Assembly: GCA_026119935.1 (NCBI GenBank)
Contig: JALRMH010000014.1
Coordinates: 62,001 to 126,000, forward strand
Reading direction: 5' to 3'
Source of the DNA: Endothia cerciana
Lineage: Eukaryota > Ascomycota > Sordariomycetes > Diaporthales > Cryphonectriaceae
DNA: 64,000 bases
In this document: piece after piece, positions 10,837-21,590 of the stretch
Layout: each line of letters starts with the position of its first letter
Numbering within the stretch: the stretch's first letter is position 1
Program-made: the position numbers and the translations under genes
Notes under the pieces: model-generated
The model's input: only the letters and a program-made list of their open reading frames with translations
The model's database searches: none
Told to the model about the DNA's origin: nothing

Positions 10837-11668
10837 AGGGTAGATTCTTATTTGTGTTTGAGTGTTTCCACGCATATCGATACCCCTGCTACTCAGGAGA
10901 GTTTACCAATCACGAAGTTGAGTACGAATGTAGCTATTGCACTTCTCACTATCCAATGCATCTCCAGTCATGTTGGTCCCCTGCTGTTGACGAGGCTGAA
11001 AGCCCACACCGGCCACCTAGGCAGACGGGTGCTTACGGCGGAGAGGTCCCATTAGCGACAGCCTCAGTGTTTCCCTTCTACTGTAGGGTGGTCGCGATAC
11101 AGGTTGGACTTGGCTAGCCACCTAGCCTGTTCAATAGTATATAAGTACTTCACTCTCTCTTATTCTTAATAGCAACCGCCTAGGACCATATATAGAAAGG
11201 TGCGGAAGGTTAAAACCAGCCCTTCAAAGGGTGAAATACACCAGAATTACTAGCAGACCGTAACCACCCATCTATTGCATAGTGCAGCGGTTAGGTCCAC
11301 GGCCATCTTAAGAGATTTTTATGATTTTAATACTAGTGTTATTATTATAAAGAATAAGTAATGGTAATTAAGTGTACCAGATGAAATCATTAATAATATG
11401 AGGTGACAAATTCTAAAGCTATTCCGAAATGCTTCAAGGACGGATATACTAGATGATTCGATTGAGCAAAATCATCAGATGTCTGTCCTCCTCATCTTAT
11501 ACATGATGTCGGTTCTAACTGTGTATTTTGTCCCTGCGGTGACCTCGGCGCCGCAGTGGTATAATTGCCTATGCTGGAATATTGAAACCACCCAAAAGTT
11601 GGAATGCCGGATGCTTTTTCGCTTCGATGATACCGATAGCATGGAAGCCCCATTTGCCTCGGATCACA
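10837..11668. other. AT-rich intergenic region, no gene seen
   Basis: About 11130-11480 is clearly AT-rich compared with the neighbouring genes, which could be intergenic drift or old repeat-induced point mutation. No supported reading frame. Confidence 0.5.
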
Positions 11669-14112
11669 TTAGATCCTGCCGACCGCCTTCCCAATCTCTG
11701 CAATTACCGACGCTTGGAAATACCTCTGCCGCTCATATTCACTCAGCTGGGCAGTTTGAGAGTCGAATTCGAGGCAATTTAGAATACAGCGACTGAAAAC
11801 CTCGCCGACTTGGTGTGGTAAATGCCTGCGGCACTTCTCTATAATGGATCGTCTCACCCCAGCCGACGTCACTCTGCCACGGCATTTGTGAATCTTCAAA
11901 ATGGAATATATATCCTTCCAGAACGCGATTTCAAAAAGAACAACTCCCTAAAGTAGCTGATAAGTAGCCACTCTGCCTGAAAAGTAGATATAGAGAGTTT
12001 ACTCACCAGGGCATAGACATCATGGCTCTTCTCAAACCGTGTGTTTGGACGTCCCCATTGATGCGGATGTCGATAAAGATTATTGCGCAGTGAATGGTCC
12101 TCCTCCAGGATTGTGCCCGCATCCCCCGGCCGGGCATACTCGAATCCGAAAAGAAAGGGGCGAGCCAGATCGAACTCTCCGACGCATCCATTCGAGGCCG
12201 GTGTCTCCGCAGGTGGGTCATCTAGTAGGGAACCGGATGGCCCATTGGGCTCTAGAGACGGGGGAAAAGCGATATTGTCGCTACGGATGCTCTTGTGCAC
12301 CCATCCCACCTGATGGAAATGTTCCAAAGCCGTGGCAAGCACCCATGCAAGCCGTACCCGATGTCCCAGGGCCACCACTCTGTGTTCCCTGTATATCGAT
12401 TGAAGAGTCGCGAAACCTTTCTCGGGATTGGTCCTGGGTGGTGCTTCAAATACCAGCCCGATTTCTTGACAAAGATCGTCTGAATAAAAGCCCACGCAGG
12501 GCAGAATGTGGAATCCGGTGCGCTTGGGATGGCATAGCAGGTCTGTCATCTTTGCCGCCTGCCGCAGAGTCTCCTGGAAAGGCCGGCCATCTTCGGGGTT
12601 TTCTACATACGTGTAAGTCTCGATGACTACACACTGTCCATTGATGGTCCCGGATTTGAACCGTTGCGTCGTCTTGGTAAATTTGATACTGTCCTTCTGG
12701 ATTTCTTTCCTGTCCTGATGGTCATCACCTTCCAGCACTGCGTGTCGCAGCAAAATGGCTGCTCGCGCATCTGCCGCCGCAACGAGACCGTCATCGAGGC
12801 CAGGATCTGCTGTATCATCGACAAGATCTAGGAGGATCGGCGTCTCGACTGCTGTGGATATAGTTGACACCGCGTATTGCATATCTCCAATCGTCTTCTC
12901 GATAGCCGCTGGATCAGCCACACTAGCTGAGTCTTGTGATAACTCCGTGGCGCTCGACATAATAGTGTTCAGCCCTTGAAGTGCTCGAAGAACGTCTTGC
13001 CTTGCTGTTGAGGGCAGTCTATGGAAGATCGAGTGATCGGGGAACGCGTCTTCTTCCGACAGCCCCTGAAGACGGCGAGCCCTGTTGATTATAGCTTCGA
13101 TGCCTACAGCTGTAACACTCTTTGGAGGCGCAGTCTTGAGCCAGTCAGCGATCTCTAGTCCGGTTACGTCTTCGGACAGAGAGGCACGTAGAAATACGTA
13201 GCCGGCGGGCTTCCTCATGAATTTCGTGGCTTGAGTAGTTTGTAAGTGCATATTTTGCAGACGTATCTTCGTAGTGGCCTGTCTTGCGAAGTCATGGAAG
13301 ATGGGCGTCTCTACATTCGATGTCGTCTATAAGTATCAAGCTACAGTCTAGCGTCGATATCGTAATGGCTACTTACCAGTAATTCTATCGTCTTCCCTCA
13401 ATATGGAGGCCAGTTCATCAACGTAAACCCCGTTGGCGGCATGCTTTTTAAGCTCTCTCATCAGTACTCGCGTGAAGGAACGCTTTCCGGGCACAGGTGT
13501 CTTGGATCCCTTCGCTGAAGAAGCCAACAGCTCGAATCTCCCCTCGTCTTTGCATCCATTGGTAACGAGGGCTGCGTTACAACAGTCCAGTAGGACAAGG
13601 ACATCCCCTCGAGCTGAGAACAGCAGTTGCTGTGTTATATACCACGGTAGTGTTGGTCCATCTGTTTCAAATCTGTAGATGGGTCAATAGACGACTTGGC
13701 AACATTGAAAAGATAGGACTAACGCAGTCCATAATGCCCTACCCCGACTGTCGGGACTACAATGCCCGCCGTAATAGACTATAATGAGAGAGTCGGCTTG
13801 GTTCGACTTGTCTTCTACGAAGCTTGATATTTCCGTATTAAGCCGCAGCCTTTGGGTCCCATCGACGGGAATTTTGAAGGTTGAGACATCGTAGTTAAAG
13901 TCATTCTCGAGGAGGACATGAAGGCCGCTGACTTCCTCCTCAAGCCCTGGTATGTCATTATCAGACCAGGTTATCAGAAGGGCGTTGTCACACGGAAGGC
14001 TTCCGAAGGGGCTAAGCGCTGGATATTACAGCGCCACGTGGCCTGCAGACCAACAGAGGCTTGATAACCAATACAGACCCTGATCAACTATGGAGGTATT
14101 ACCAACGTGCAT
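11669..14112 (-). CDS. Caspase-like peptidase fused to a protein kinase-like domain
   Basis: Exons on the minus strand: 14112-14103 (tentative), 14018-13724, 13672-13377, 13310-12007 and 11947-11669. Together they give 727 residues in one frame. Donors include GTTAGT, GTAAGT and GTGAGT. The N-terminal part (about residues 10-220) is a C14/caspase-like fold: DNALLITWSDNDIPGLEEEV, then LIIVYYGGHC with the presumed catalytic His89, then VLVLLDCCNAA with the presumed catalytic Cys132 or Cys133, then SFTRVLMREL and TPIFHDF. A variable helical middle follows. The C-terminal part (about 420-727) is kinase-like: LVFEAPP at the hinge, ALEHFHQVGWVHKSIRSDNIAF in place of the HRD loop, FGFEYARP in place of DFG, LYRHPHQWG, and SHDVYALGVVLFEIAFW after the last splice. 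Loss of the HRD and DFG aspartates suggests a pseudokinase. This kinase-like module is common in fungal allorecognition-type proteins. Exon 1 (only MHV plus one base) is the weakest part. Confidence 0.78.
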
Positions 14113-15490
14113 AATGCGGAGAGTTGGTCAAAGCCGTGGCTGCCTGAGGCAGCAAGAGCTTCGTGTATATAACAAGACCCCTCGGAAGACCAGAGGCTTC
14201 AAGAGGAAGGGATCTCATCAAGCCCTTAGAGTCCCTTAGCAATTATCAGTGAATTCAGACCCCAAGCCCTCTCCATACGAGCCCTTGTTACAGGCGTGGA
14301 CCTGCGAGTGTTCCCTCTTGTGAGTAAAGAAGTCGCCTATACGGCTCTCGAATGACCGAACAATATCACATTCCGTCATCGTCAAGGTTCACATCATGAC
14401 TTCAAATGGGTTCAGAGGATGACTAGTCTTGACTAGATTATAAGTGAGATGATGTTCCAGAGAGGGGCTCGCAGATCCGTCAGAAGGCCTGTACGACGTT
14501 AAGCCGGGCGTCGGGCTCATTTGATGTTGCCTAGCCAACCTGCAGCAAAACCCACTTTTCTGTACCAACCATGAACTTTTTATACTGTCGTACGGTCTGT
14601 TGGTTACCTTATCGCTGCCTAACGTAAGACAAAGACTCTGATTGCCCCCTCTTTTCACGATGGTCCTCCTGTCGCGCTGATTCTGCTCCAGATCAACCTG
14701 AGATTATCGTCAAAGACGTCGGAACAAGAGACGACGCGCGGTCGTACAAGACCGGACGACTTCTGACGAGGAAGAGGATCTTCACACCATAGTAAAGGGC
14801 CCTGTTCAGTTGAAGTTGACCAGCCGTACAGCTGACCTGCATGTCCTCTCCGAAAGTCCGACATCACCTTCTCCGATAGCGCCGGAGGCCGTCATTGCGC
14901 CGGGATGAAAGAGCACATCGCTGCGGCCCAGGTATGCGCGTGCCCTTTCACTCCATATTCGCACAATCGTGACCCATGTTTTCCTGGATTCCCAGAATCC
15001 TTCAAAACCCCTGTACATCGGCGAAGTCGTCTACCTTGCCGTGCCCGGCCAGCAGCAACCTTCGGGCCGTACGTCGTCGTGGCTGTCACTGGATCTCATG
15101 TATTCCCTCAGGCGCCAGGATAATTCACGGCCACATCCACAGCCGGTCCCCGAACAGGACCTGCGCGTGCCAGTCTGGAACCCGGCAGGGGGTACATTGC
15201 TCGCAGGTAGCCTTAGCGGAAGAAGGATCGCTGAAGACCAACCGTCACGGTAGAGCGATCATTGCAAGTGCTGACGGGATTCAATATAGGACTGGAACCC
15301 AGTGCACTCGTCATAGTGTTTACCTCCTTTCCTAAAATATAGTCAGGATGGCAAACATGTCTCCTCCGGTCCTGCAATTTGTGAGCAGGCAACGTGGTAA
15401 GAACACTCCGACCTTCGTACCTATTTGTCACAACTCGACTGAATGATGCCAAAATTTCTTTGCGAGTAGCACCTCAACAAATAGACGAGA
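14113..15490. other. Intergenic between divergent accessory genes, no gene seen
   Basis: This is the shared upstream region of the caspase-like gene (-) and the DUF6594 gene (+). Short open frames around 14890-15340 on the plus strand have no protein-like character and no matching splice sites that I could follow. Confidence 0.45.
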
Positions 15491-16584
15491 ATGCGTTTAC
15501 GCACCGCCCACCCAAAGGTAAACATCAAGTTCCTCGTAAGCTATCTGAGCAATACGCTGAACCGAATGAATACCTAAAGTCGAGTCGTTCCCAAGAGGTT
15601 ATCCTAGCTTGTCTGCTTTCATCGACAGCGACAGGGACTTCGTCATGTTTCGGTCCTTTGGCCGCCTCCACGCACGAATTCTTCTGCACAAACAAGACGA
15701 ACTGATAGAATTGGAGCGCCGGCTGGACGAAATCGACAACAATGAAAGCATGAAGTACTACTTGTGTGCGAGGCGTCGCGATACGAATGCAGACCGCAAC
15801 TCGATCGTGAAGGAGGCCGAACTCAAGTTGAAAGAATATGGTAAGTGATTTATAATTACCCGTGTTCTGCCACGACTAAAGACATGGGTACTCACTGCGT
15901 CACGGTGGGCTTCAGATGCCTTGGTATCGGCATACTTCCAAATGCTTGAGCGGCCGGAGCCGAAAGAAACGAACATTGAAAGCCTCCGCACTTGGCTAAT
16001 GGCTCAAAAGCCCCTGGTGCCCGAGGAATCGTCTTTCCTGGACGACTGGAGCGACCTCTGGTGCCCCAAAGCTGGCGCGGACGTTGGTGGGTTGGAGACG
16101 CTTTTGGAAGACTGGGTAGTCGCTTTGTCTGGAAAGGGCATTTCAAAGGTGTGTGAACCGTCCAGAAAAGGCTTGTCTGGTATCTCATCTGCTAACAACT
16201 TAGTTAACAGTTCTTCTTCCCGACAGTTAGTTATAAATACCCACCCTTGCCTCTCAAATTGTACCATTGACACCCAGTCACATACAGTCGAAAGGATCCA
16301 AGTCAGGGAATCCTTTTGTGTTCCTTACCAAGTCTTCGAGCATTACCGCGGCTTCTCGCTTCCTGACTAGCCTGTGTGCGGTGCTGTTCTTGGTGGTTCC
16401 TGTTGCAGTTCTGGATTGCGTTCAATCTATGGCCTGGAGGCTCGGAATAATCACCATATTTACGTGTATTTTTTCGGCATTCTTATGCGGGTTTACGCAA
16501 TCCCGCAATTACGAGATTTTTACAGGTGTGGCGGCTTATTGTGCAGTGATGGTAGTATTTGTAGGAAACGTGTCTGGGAGTTAA
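15491..16584 (+). CDS. DUF6594-family fungal membrane protein
   Basis: The core exons are clear: 15585-15840, 15916-16148 and 16288-16584. The first conserved block is GYPSLSAFIDSDRDFVMFRSFGRLHARILLHKQDEL, here split for length into GYPSLSAFIDSDRDF and RSFGRLHARILLHKQDEL. A Glu/Arg/Lys-rich coiled coil (ELERRLDEID to ELKLKEYG) follows, then RTWLMAQKPLV. The C-terminus has hydrophobic helices LTSLCAVLFLVVPVAVLD and LGIITIFTCIFSAFLCGF, a basic/polar loop, and IFTGVAAYCAVMVVFVGNV. This is the standard plan of the large DUF6594 family (coiled coil plus three C-terminal helices), whose biochemical role is unknown. Family members often sit near incompatibility-type genes, as here. A tentative 27-nt first exon at 15491-15517 (ATG, GTAAAC donor) joins in phase. 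A 15-nt exon at 16211-16225 may be included; product 275 residues with it, 270 without. Confidence 0.8.
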
Positions 16585-16762
16585 TAATGGCATCCTTGGC
16601 TGTCCTGTATTACATCTAGCCGCAACCTAACTGTATCTAGTATACTGTATCTCATCTCTTCATTCGAGAATAGCCTTGATCTCTCTCAATATGGAAACAT
16701 ACCGGCTGAGTTCTGCTTTCCCTCCCGCCGTGACATCCAGTGGGATGTCATGCTTTAATTGT

Positions 16763-19700
16763 TCAGCAGGCCCTCGCGCCCTGATCTGCCTCAAGGGGGT
16801 GGAGTCGGAAGCGTGTTTCCGCGCCCGCACCAACAAGCAACGCCACAGCTTCAACATGTCTGGAGACGACAGCCAGTTCAAGCGCCGTTTGACCAGGGCG
16901 TTCTTTGGTGCCATTGGATGTCGCGGAGACTGTCGCTTCTTGCGATTCTAGGTCTGCCCCAGCTCTGATCAGGGAGTCTAGGGCTTCTATAACACCCATC
17001 TGCGCAGCCAGTTGTAAAGCCGTCTTTCCATTCGAGCTCTGTGTATTAACATTGATCCCTTGAGCCGTTACGAGTGCATCCACGACATCGCAGCTGTCGT
17101 AGAGAGCGGCGTAGTGAAGTGCGTTGTATCCTTCAGTGTCCAACGCGTTTACATCGTCAGCCAGAGTAGCATCGTCCTTAGCGCCCGCAAGGATGAGCTC
17201 CTCCAAGACATATCGCTTGGTATTGAGGCTCATGGCAGCCCAAATCAGAGGGTTGTGATAAACTTCGGGACTGTCCAGCTGATTGATGTCAAGCCATTTC
17301 CTCAGAAGAACACGTATTGTCTCTTTAGCCGCAGTGCGATAATTCTTCCCATGGGCCATGAACCGTGCAAAAGGCACTAGGTCGTGGCCCATGATCTGGA
17401 ATGGCGAGTACGACGATTGTCCAACGCTGCCATACATCTGGCTCCCTCGCCGAAGAAGGAGATCCACGAGTCGATGATGGTGGTATGCTACCGCGAGATC
17501 TAAGGGGCTGAAGCTCGGATACCTGACTTGCTCGGGTTGTCCATGCATTACTGGCTTGCCGGCAAGCCGGCTGTTGACATCAGAACCAAATTCCAAGTAA
17601 GCCGCAGCCAATTTCTCGTCTCCGCCTATAATTAACAGCTTAGTGCAGTAGCGTCCCGAAGAACTCAACGCAACGAGAATGATCCAGGACCCTCCTACCA
17701 GACTAGCAGGTCAGCATAGAACGATTTATCTCCTCTCGAGTCGTCTCGGATCCAATCCGCAGTCGGGGATCGACAAGTAAGTGGAGAGGATTCGGTTCAT
17801 CCAGACGACATGGAAACTCAGTACAATACTGTACTAATGTAGCCGCAGCGCTGGCTTGTCCATGCTCGCATGCCTGTAAGAGTGCTCGATTATAGCATTC
17901 TGATCATACCACTCGTCATCCAGAGCTGAACGCAGGTAAGCGAGTGAGGGAGCTTCGATAGGTCCCAATCTCAAGTCAGTCGTCTGAATATTGTCATCGT
18001 CTGTCTCGCCATCTACCACAGGGCGATGCCCTCTCATGACACGTCCTCCAATTTCTTCAGCATCAAGTTCTAGTGCGGCGGCCGATCGCTTCAATATCAG
18101 CCGGGCGGTAGCATTTGCCTTGCTGGCTTCCTGGAGATGGTATATGACCAACGAAGTATCAGGCCTCACACCGTATCCGATCTCATACATAATGGCAAGT
18201 TGCAAGTGTGCGTATGCTGTCTTTTGTTGATCTGCACCGAGCTGAGCGATCGTCTTCATGCTGTTCGCCACATCACATTGAACCTCCCATGGCGGTGACG
18301 ATGTCATGGCGGCCTGGGACCAAGGTCAGCAGTTATCACGGCATCGAGCGAAGCAAAGCAAAGTGTAACATACTTGTAGCATATCTACCAAGTCTCCTTG
18401 AGAGGTCTTTGGCTTTGAGGAGACTTCGTGTGACTTGGAGGCTCCAAATTTGATTACTTGGAGCAATGGATCCGGCGGTGCGTCTCTTGGAAGTAAGCGG
18501 ATGGTAAGATGATCTGAATATGTGCCCACAGTAGCTAGCATTATGGTTGCATCACTATCCCTATGTTCCTGTTAAGATGCTATCCGGAGCGAGATGTGTT
18601 TCCAGTCATAAGGGATTGACCTTGACCTGGCATATGACTCCAGGGCTCCCTCTCCTTGCTGTTCAACTGTTAAACTCGTGTTCTCGATCATCCGCTCTGC
18701 GCAGGTTCAAAGAGTTTCTGACCTTGTTCCACGAGACAAAGTCCCGACAATATCGGGGATACTGCCGCGTTGAGACGGGTTGTCCTTCAAGCAGATATCC
18801 GATGTAGCTGCGAAAGCTTTCGCGATTTGTAAACCCATGTCCTCCTCGTCCGAAAGCTCTTTGTTTCGAAGACCGCTTCGATCCTCAAGCATACTCCCCA
18901 TCTTCCTTCAGGTAGAAGATCCGATAGAGATGCTCTTGGAGACTTTCTTGCTCCTTCTGTTGGCCATCCCAGTCCTCGTATCCGTACCAGTGCCCAGGAT
19001 TCCTGAAGGCCTCTCCTTCGGTGAAGGACTCGCGGCCCCTCGCAACCTCCCAAAGCAGGAGGCCAAATGAGTAATAATCTGCTGCTTTGAACATATAGAG
19101 GGTCGAATCCTTCCTTGGAAATTGCCGCCCCGTGCCTCGAACCTCCGGAGCATTGTATTTCTCGGTCCCAAGATAGTAGACGCCGCCCTTTCGCTCCAGG
19201 CCATCTGCAAAGATCGCGCAGCTGAAGTCCGCTATCTTGGCCACTTGTGGGTGAAATTCGCCATGGGAGGGGTTGAGGTTATCAAATACTAATACGTTGT
19301 CCTGCTTCACGTCTCCGTGGACAATTCCAGAGGTGTGTAGTGGCTCCAGAGCAAGGGCAACATCCAGCGCCATTTCGCGGCGTTCACGGAGGCTATGACC
19401 GTGGCGTTTGAGGTATTGTGCCAGGGTTCCACTATCAGCAAACTCCATCACCAAGTAAGGGCGTGAGCCCGTCCAGGTATCGGACGACTATCCGTATCCC
19501 AGCGCCGAGATGATGCACCCGTGCGAGCGTAGCGACGCCTCTGTCAGCACCCGGGCCTCACGAAGCACGCTGGCCAGCCGTTCCTAGAGCTCTCGATCGG
19601 AGTCACTGCGCGTGATAAGGCGGTTGGCGGCCACGTAGCGGGGGCCTCCATGGCGGAATTTCCCAGGGTCATCAACTCTCGAGAGACTTAGAAAGTGCCG

Positions 19701-19903
19701 CCGCTACCAAGTTGTTGGTCTGTCGTCAGACTGTGGGGAGAGATGAAAGGGAACGCGTTCCTAGCGGCAGCGAGGATCTGTCCGATATCGATTTGTTCGT
19801 CACCAGGCCGGCTCTGATACAGTACGATAGACTGGCCGCCATCGTCGGTGAACCGGGAGTCCCACAGCGAGGGCATGGTCGGAAGGGACGTAGACCCGGA
19901 CAT
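16763..19903 (-). pseudogene. Decayed protein kinase - Sel1-like - ankyrin repeat gene
   Basis: Read from the ATG at 19903 (MSGSTSLPTMP). The N-terminus runs into a glycine loop (QQLGSGGTF) and then a TAA at 19690-19688. The kinase domain continues in the same locus after a small frameshift (FRHGGPRYVAANRL). It carries REARVL in the C helix, PYLVMEFADSGTL at the hinge, IVHGDVKQDN, AKIADFS in place of DFG, and YNAPEV. Two in-frame TAG codons interrupt it at 19586-19584 and 19490-19488, both where tryptophan fits. The usual VAVK lysine reads as Asn. After 18885 the frame shifts again. A linker (18541-18374) is spliced by a good 60-bp intron (18314-18373, GTATGT...GCTGAC...CAG) to a Sel1-like unit (LQLAIMYEIGYG). 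About six ankyrin repeats end the locus (17668-16763; GYNALHYAALYDSCDVVDAL, GKTALQLAAQMG). The architecture is that of a fungal kinase-ankyrin regulator. Several disruptions make it very probably nonfunctional, unless unusual introns remove them. Confidence 0.75.
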
Positions 19904-20557
19904 GATGCGAGTGTCAGTAAGTAAATAAATCAAAAGAAGGCCTTCGAAGACAACTCAGACCGTCCTCCCATGTCAACCCTCAACACCATGTCCGTTTAGC
20001 AACCCTGCAATGTCTCACTGTTGATGACAAGATACACATCAATGTTCAAATGACTATTTCGGTCTCATCCAGGGTCTCTTCACTCAGGGTGGCTTTCTCA
20101 AAGGACGATCTGGAAGGGCGTGTTTGTGGCAGTAAGTGATGAGTGGTTGTTGATAATCAGGTTCTGTTTATATACATGCGTGTGTTCTAAGGAAAAAAAT
20201 GAAAGGAAAGAAGACAGGCAAAAGCTGCAACAGATAAAGATCTGTTGCGGAATGGACCTAGGTAGTGAAGGGCTTCACTGTCACGCATCCCCAACCCTAG
20301 CCTGAACCTAGACTTCCTATCACAATGCTGTTGCCTATAGAAAGCCCACTCACTTCAAATCCCTTACCGACCCGTTTGTTTGTCTAAATTCCAAGATCCT
20401 TCTCAACCCACAAGTTCATCAAAGCTGAGCCGCTATTGTATCGAGAGAACTCAAGTGGGTGACTGATCCGTCAAGCGGTCCGAATCCTCTTGGTTGCCCG
20501 ACTTGAAACTGACCACCCACACCAAGCCCACCTAGATACCAGGCGCCCGAGTTCATC
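19904..20557. other. Intergenic between two decayed genes
   Basis: No gene is recognised. This is the divergent upstream region of the kinase-ankyrin pseudogene (-) and the RNase H-like pseudogene (+). Confidence 0.45.
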
Positions 20558-21590
20558 ATGAGCGACCTCCAAAAAGCAATATGGTAAATGAAGGACGTTA
20601 CCTACCTCTACCAGAGACTGAGTCCGCAAGAGAAGCAAGAATTCCTCGACAGGTGACCCCACGGCATGCCTTGTCCGTCTCCCCCCAAACCGTCAGAACC
20701 AAGCCCATCAGCGCTATCCCAAACATCATGGTCCAAGAGCCTGCAAGACCTTATCTTCATGCCAGGGAGCCCCGCCTTCCCAAAAAGTCTGGCTCATCCC
20801 TCGCTGCAGCCTCTCAGCTTGCCACAGAGACTGAGGCGCCACCGAAGGAGCCCATTTTTAAATCGTTCGCCGGAAGACCTGACGACTTTGAATACCACGG
20901 CACCTAGTTTGTCATCCGCAGCAACCCCTATCAGTACATGGTCCTCATAGATAGTGTAGGAAAGATGACAAGGCAGCTTAGGCTTTTGTCTATAGGCCCA
21001 GGCTTGAGGCACTTCCATCCAAGAAGGAGTATCGATCTCGCAGCAGTCTTCTCCCCACATCTGAGAGCTTCCATCTAACCCACACGCGAGCGGCACTGTT
21101 CGCCGCCATCTCCTTTCTGGGGATGGAGCCTCAGATGGGTCAAGGATCATCCATACTCTTTGCTACGAGCCCCAGCTACGTGATCCAGAACGTCGGCTAT
21201 ATTGCGAAGTAGATCGACCATGGATGGAAGACGCTAGGTGGTGAGCCGATCAAGAACAGTAATCTTTGGCAGACGCTACACGGCTTGCTAGAAGCCTACC
21301 CTAGGGATAGCATAGAGTTAATGTTCAACATCAACGATGAGTCCGATCCAGGCCGGATACCATCAGGAGAATCGTGGGGGAGACATACGACGCAGCGGAG
21401 TAGCAGCTACGGGGCAAACGCGAAGGAGACGGCTGACGGGGCCGACGCCTGCATTCGGGTAGAAGGCAACCTGAACATTCTCAGTCATAGGCATCAAGGT
21501 TATGTGCCGTTGTCTGCGCACAATTTGGTTGACCTAATGAGTGAGAACAAGTCGTCTACGGCGGCCAGGACAGCAGATCTACCATACTAG
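20558..21590 (+). pseudogene. Decayed RNase H-like gene
   Basis: The ATG at 20558 opens MSDLQKAIW, then TAA at 20585, and the frame continues as MKDVTYLYQRLSPQEKQEFL. The RNase H fold follows in shifting frames. IFKSFAGRPDDFEYHGT is followed by TAG at 20905 (where Gln fits), then FVIRSNPYQYMVLID, which is the first strand with the first catalytic Asp. After a frame change come AFVYRP, HTRAALFAAISFL (the helix that normally carries the catalytic Glu in NRAEL), ILFATSPSYVIQNV (normally IVIATDSEYVV) and IDHGWKTLGGEPIKNSNLWQTL. Further stops lie at 20979 (Gln expected) and 21210 (Trp expected). The match is to fungal proteins with an RNase H domain. The catalytic Glu and second Asp positions are altered. 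Stops replacing CAA, CAG or TGG fit C-to-T mutation on one strand or the other. Confidence 0.62.

Noticed and set aside
11950..12006. A 30-nt intron (GTGAGT to TTTTCAG) at the end of the kinase-like exon
   Set aside because: It is too short. Extending to the TTTAG acceptor at 11948 gives a normal 59-bp intron and restores YALGVVLFEIAFW.
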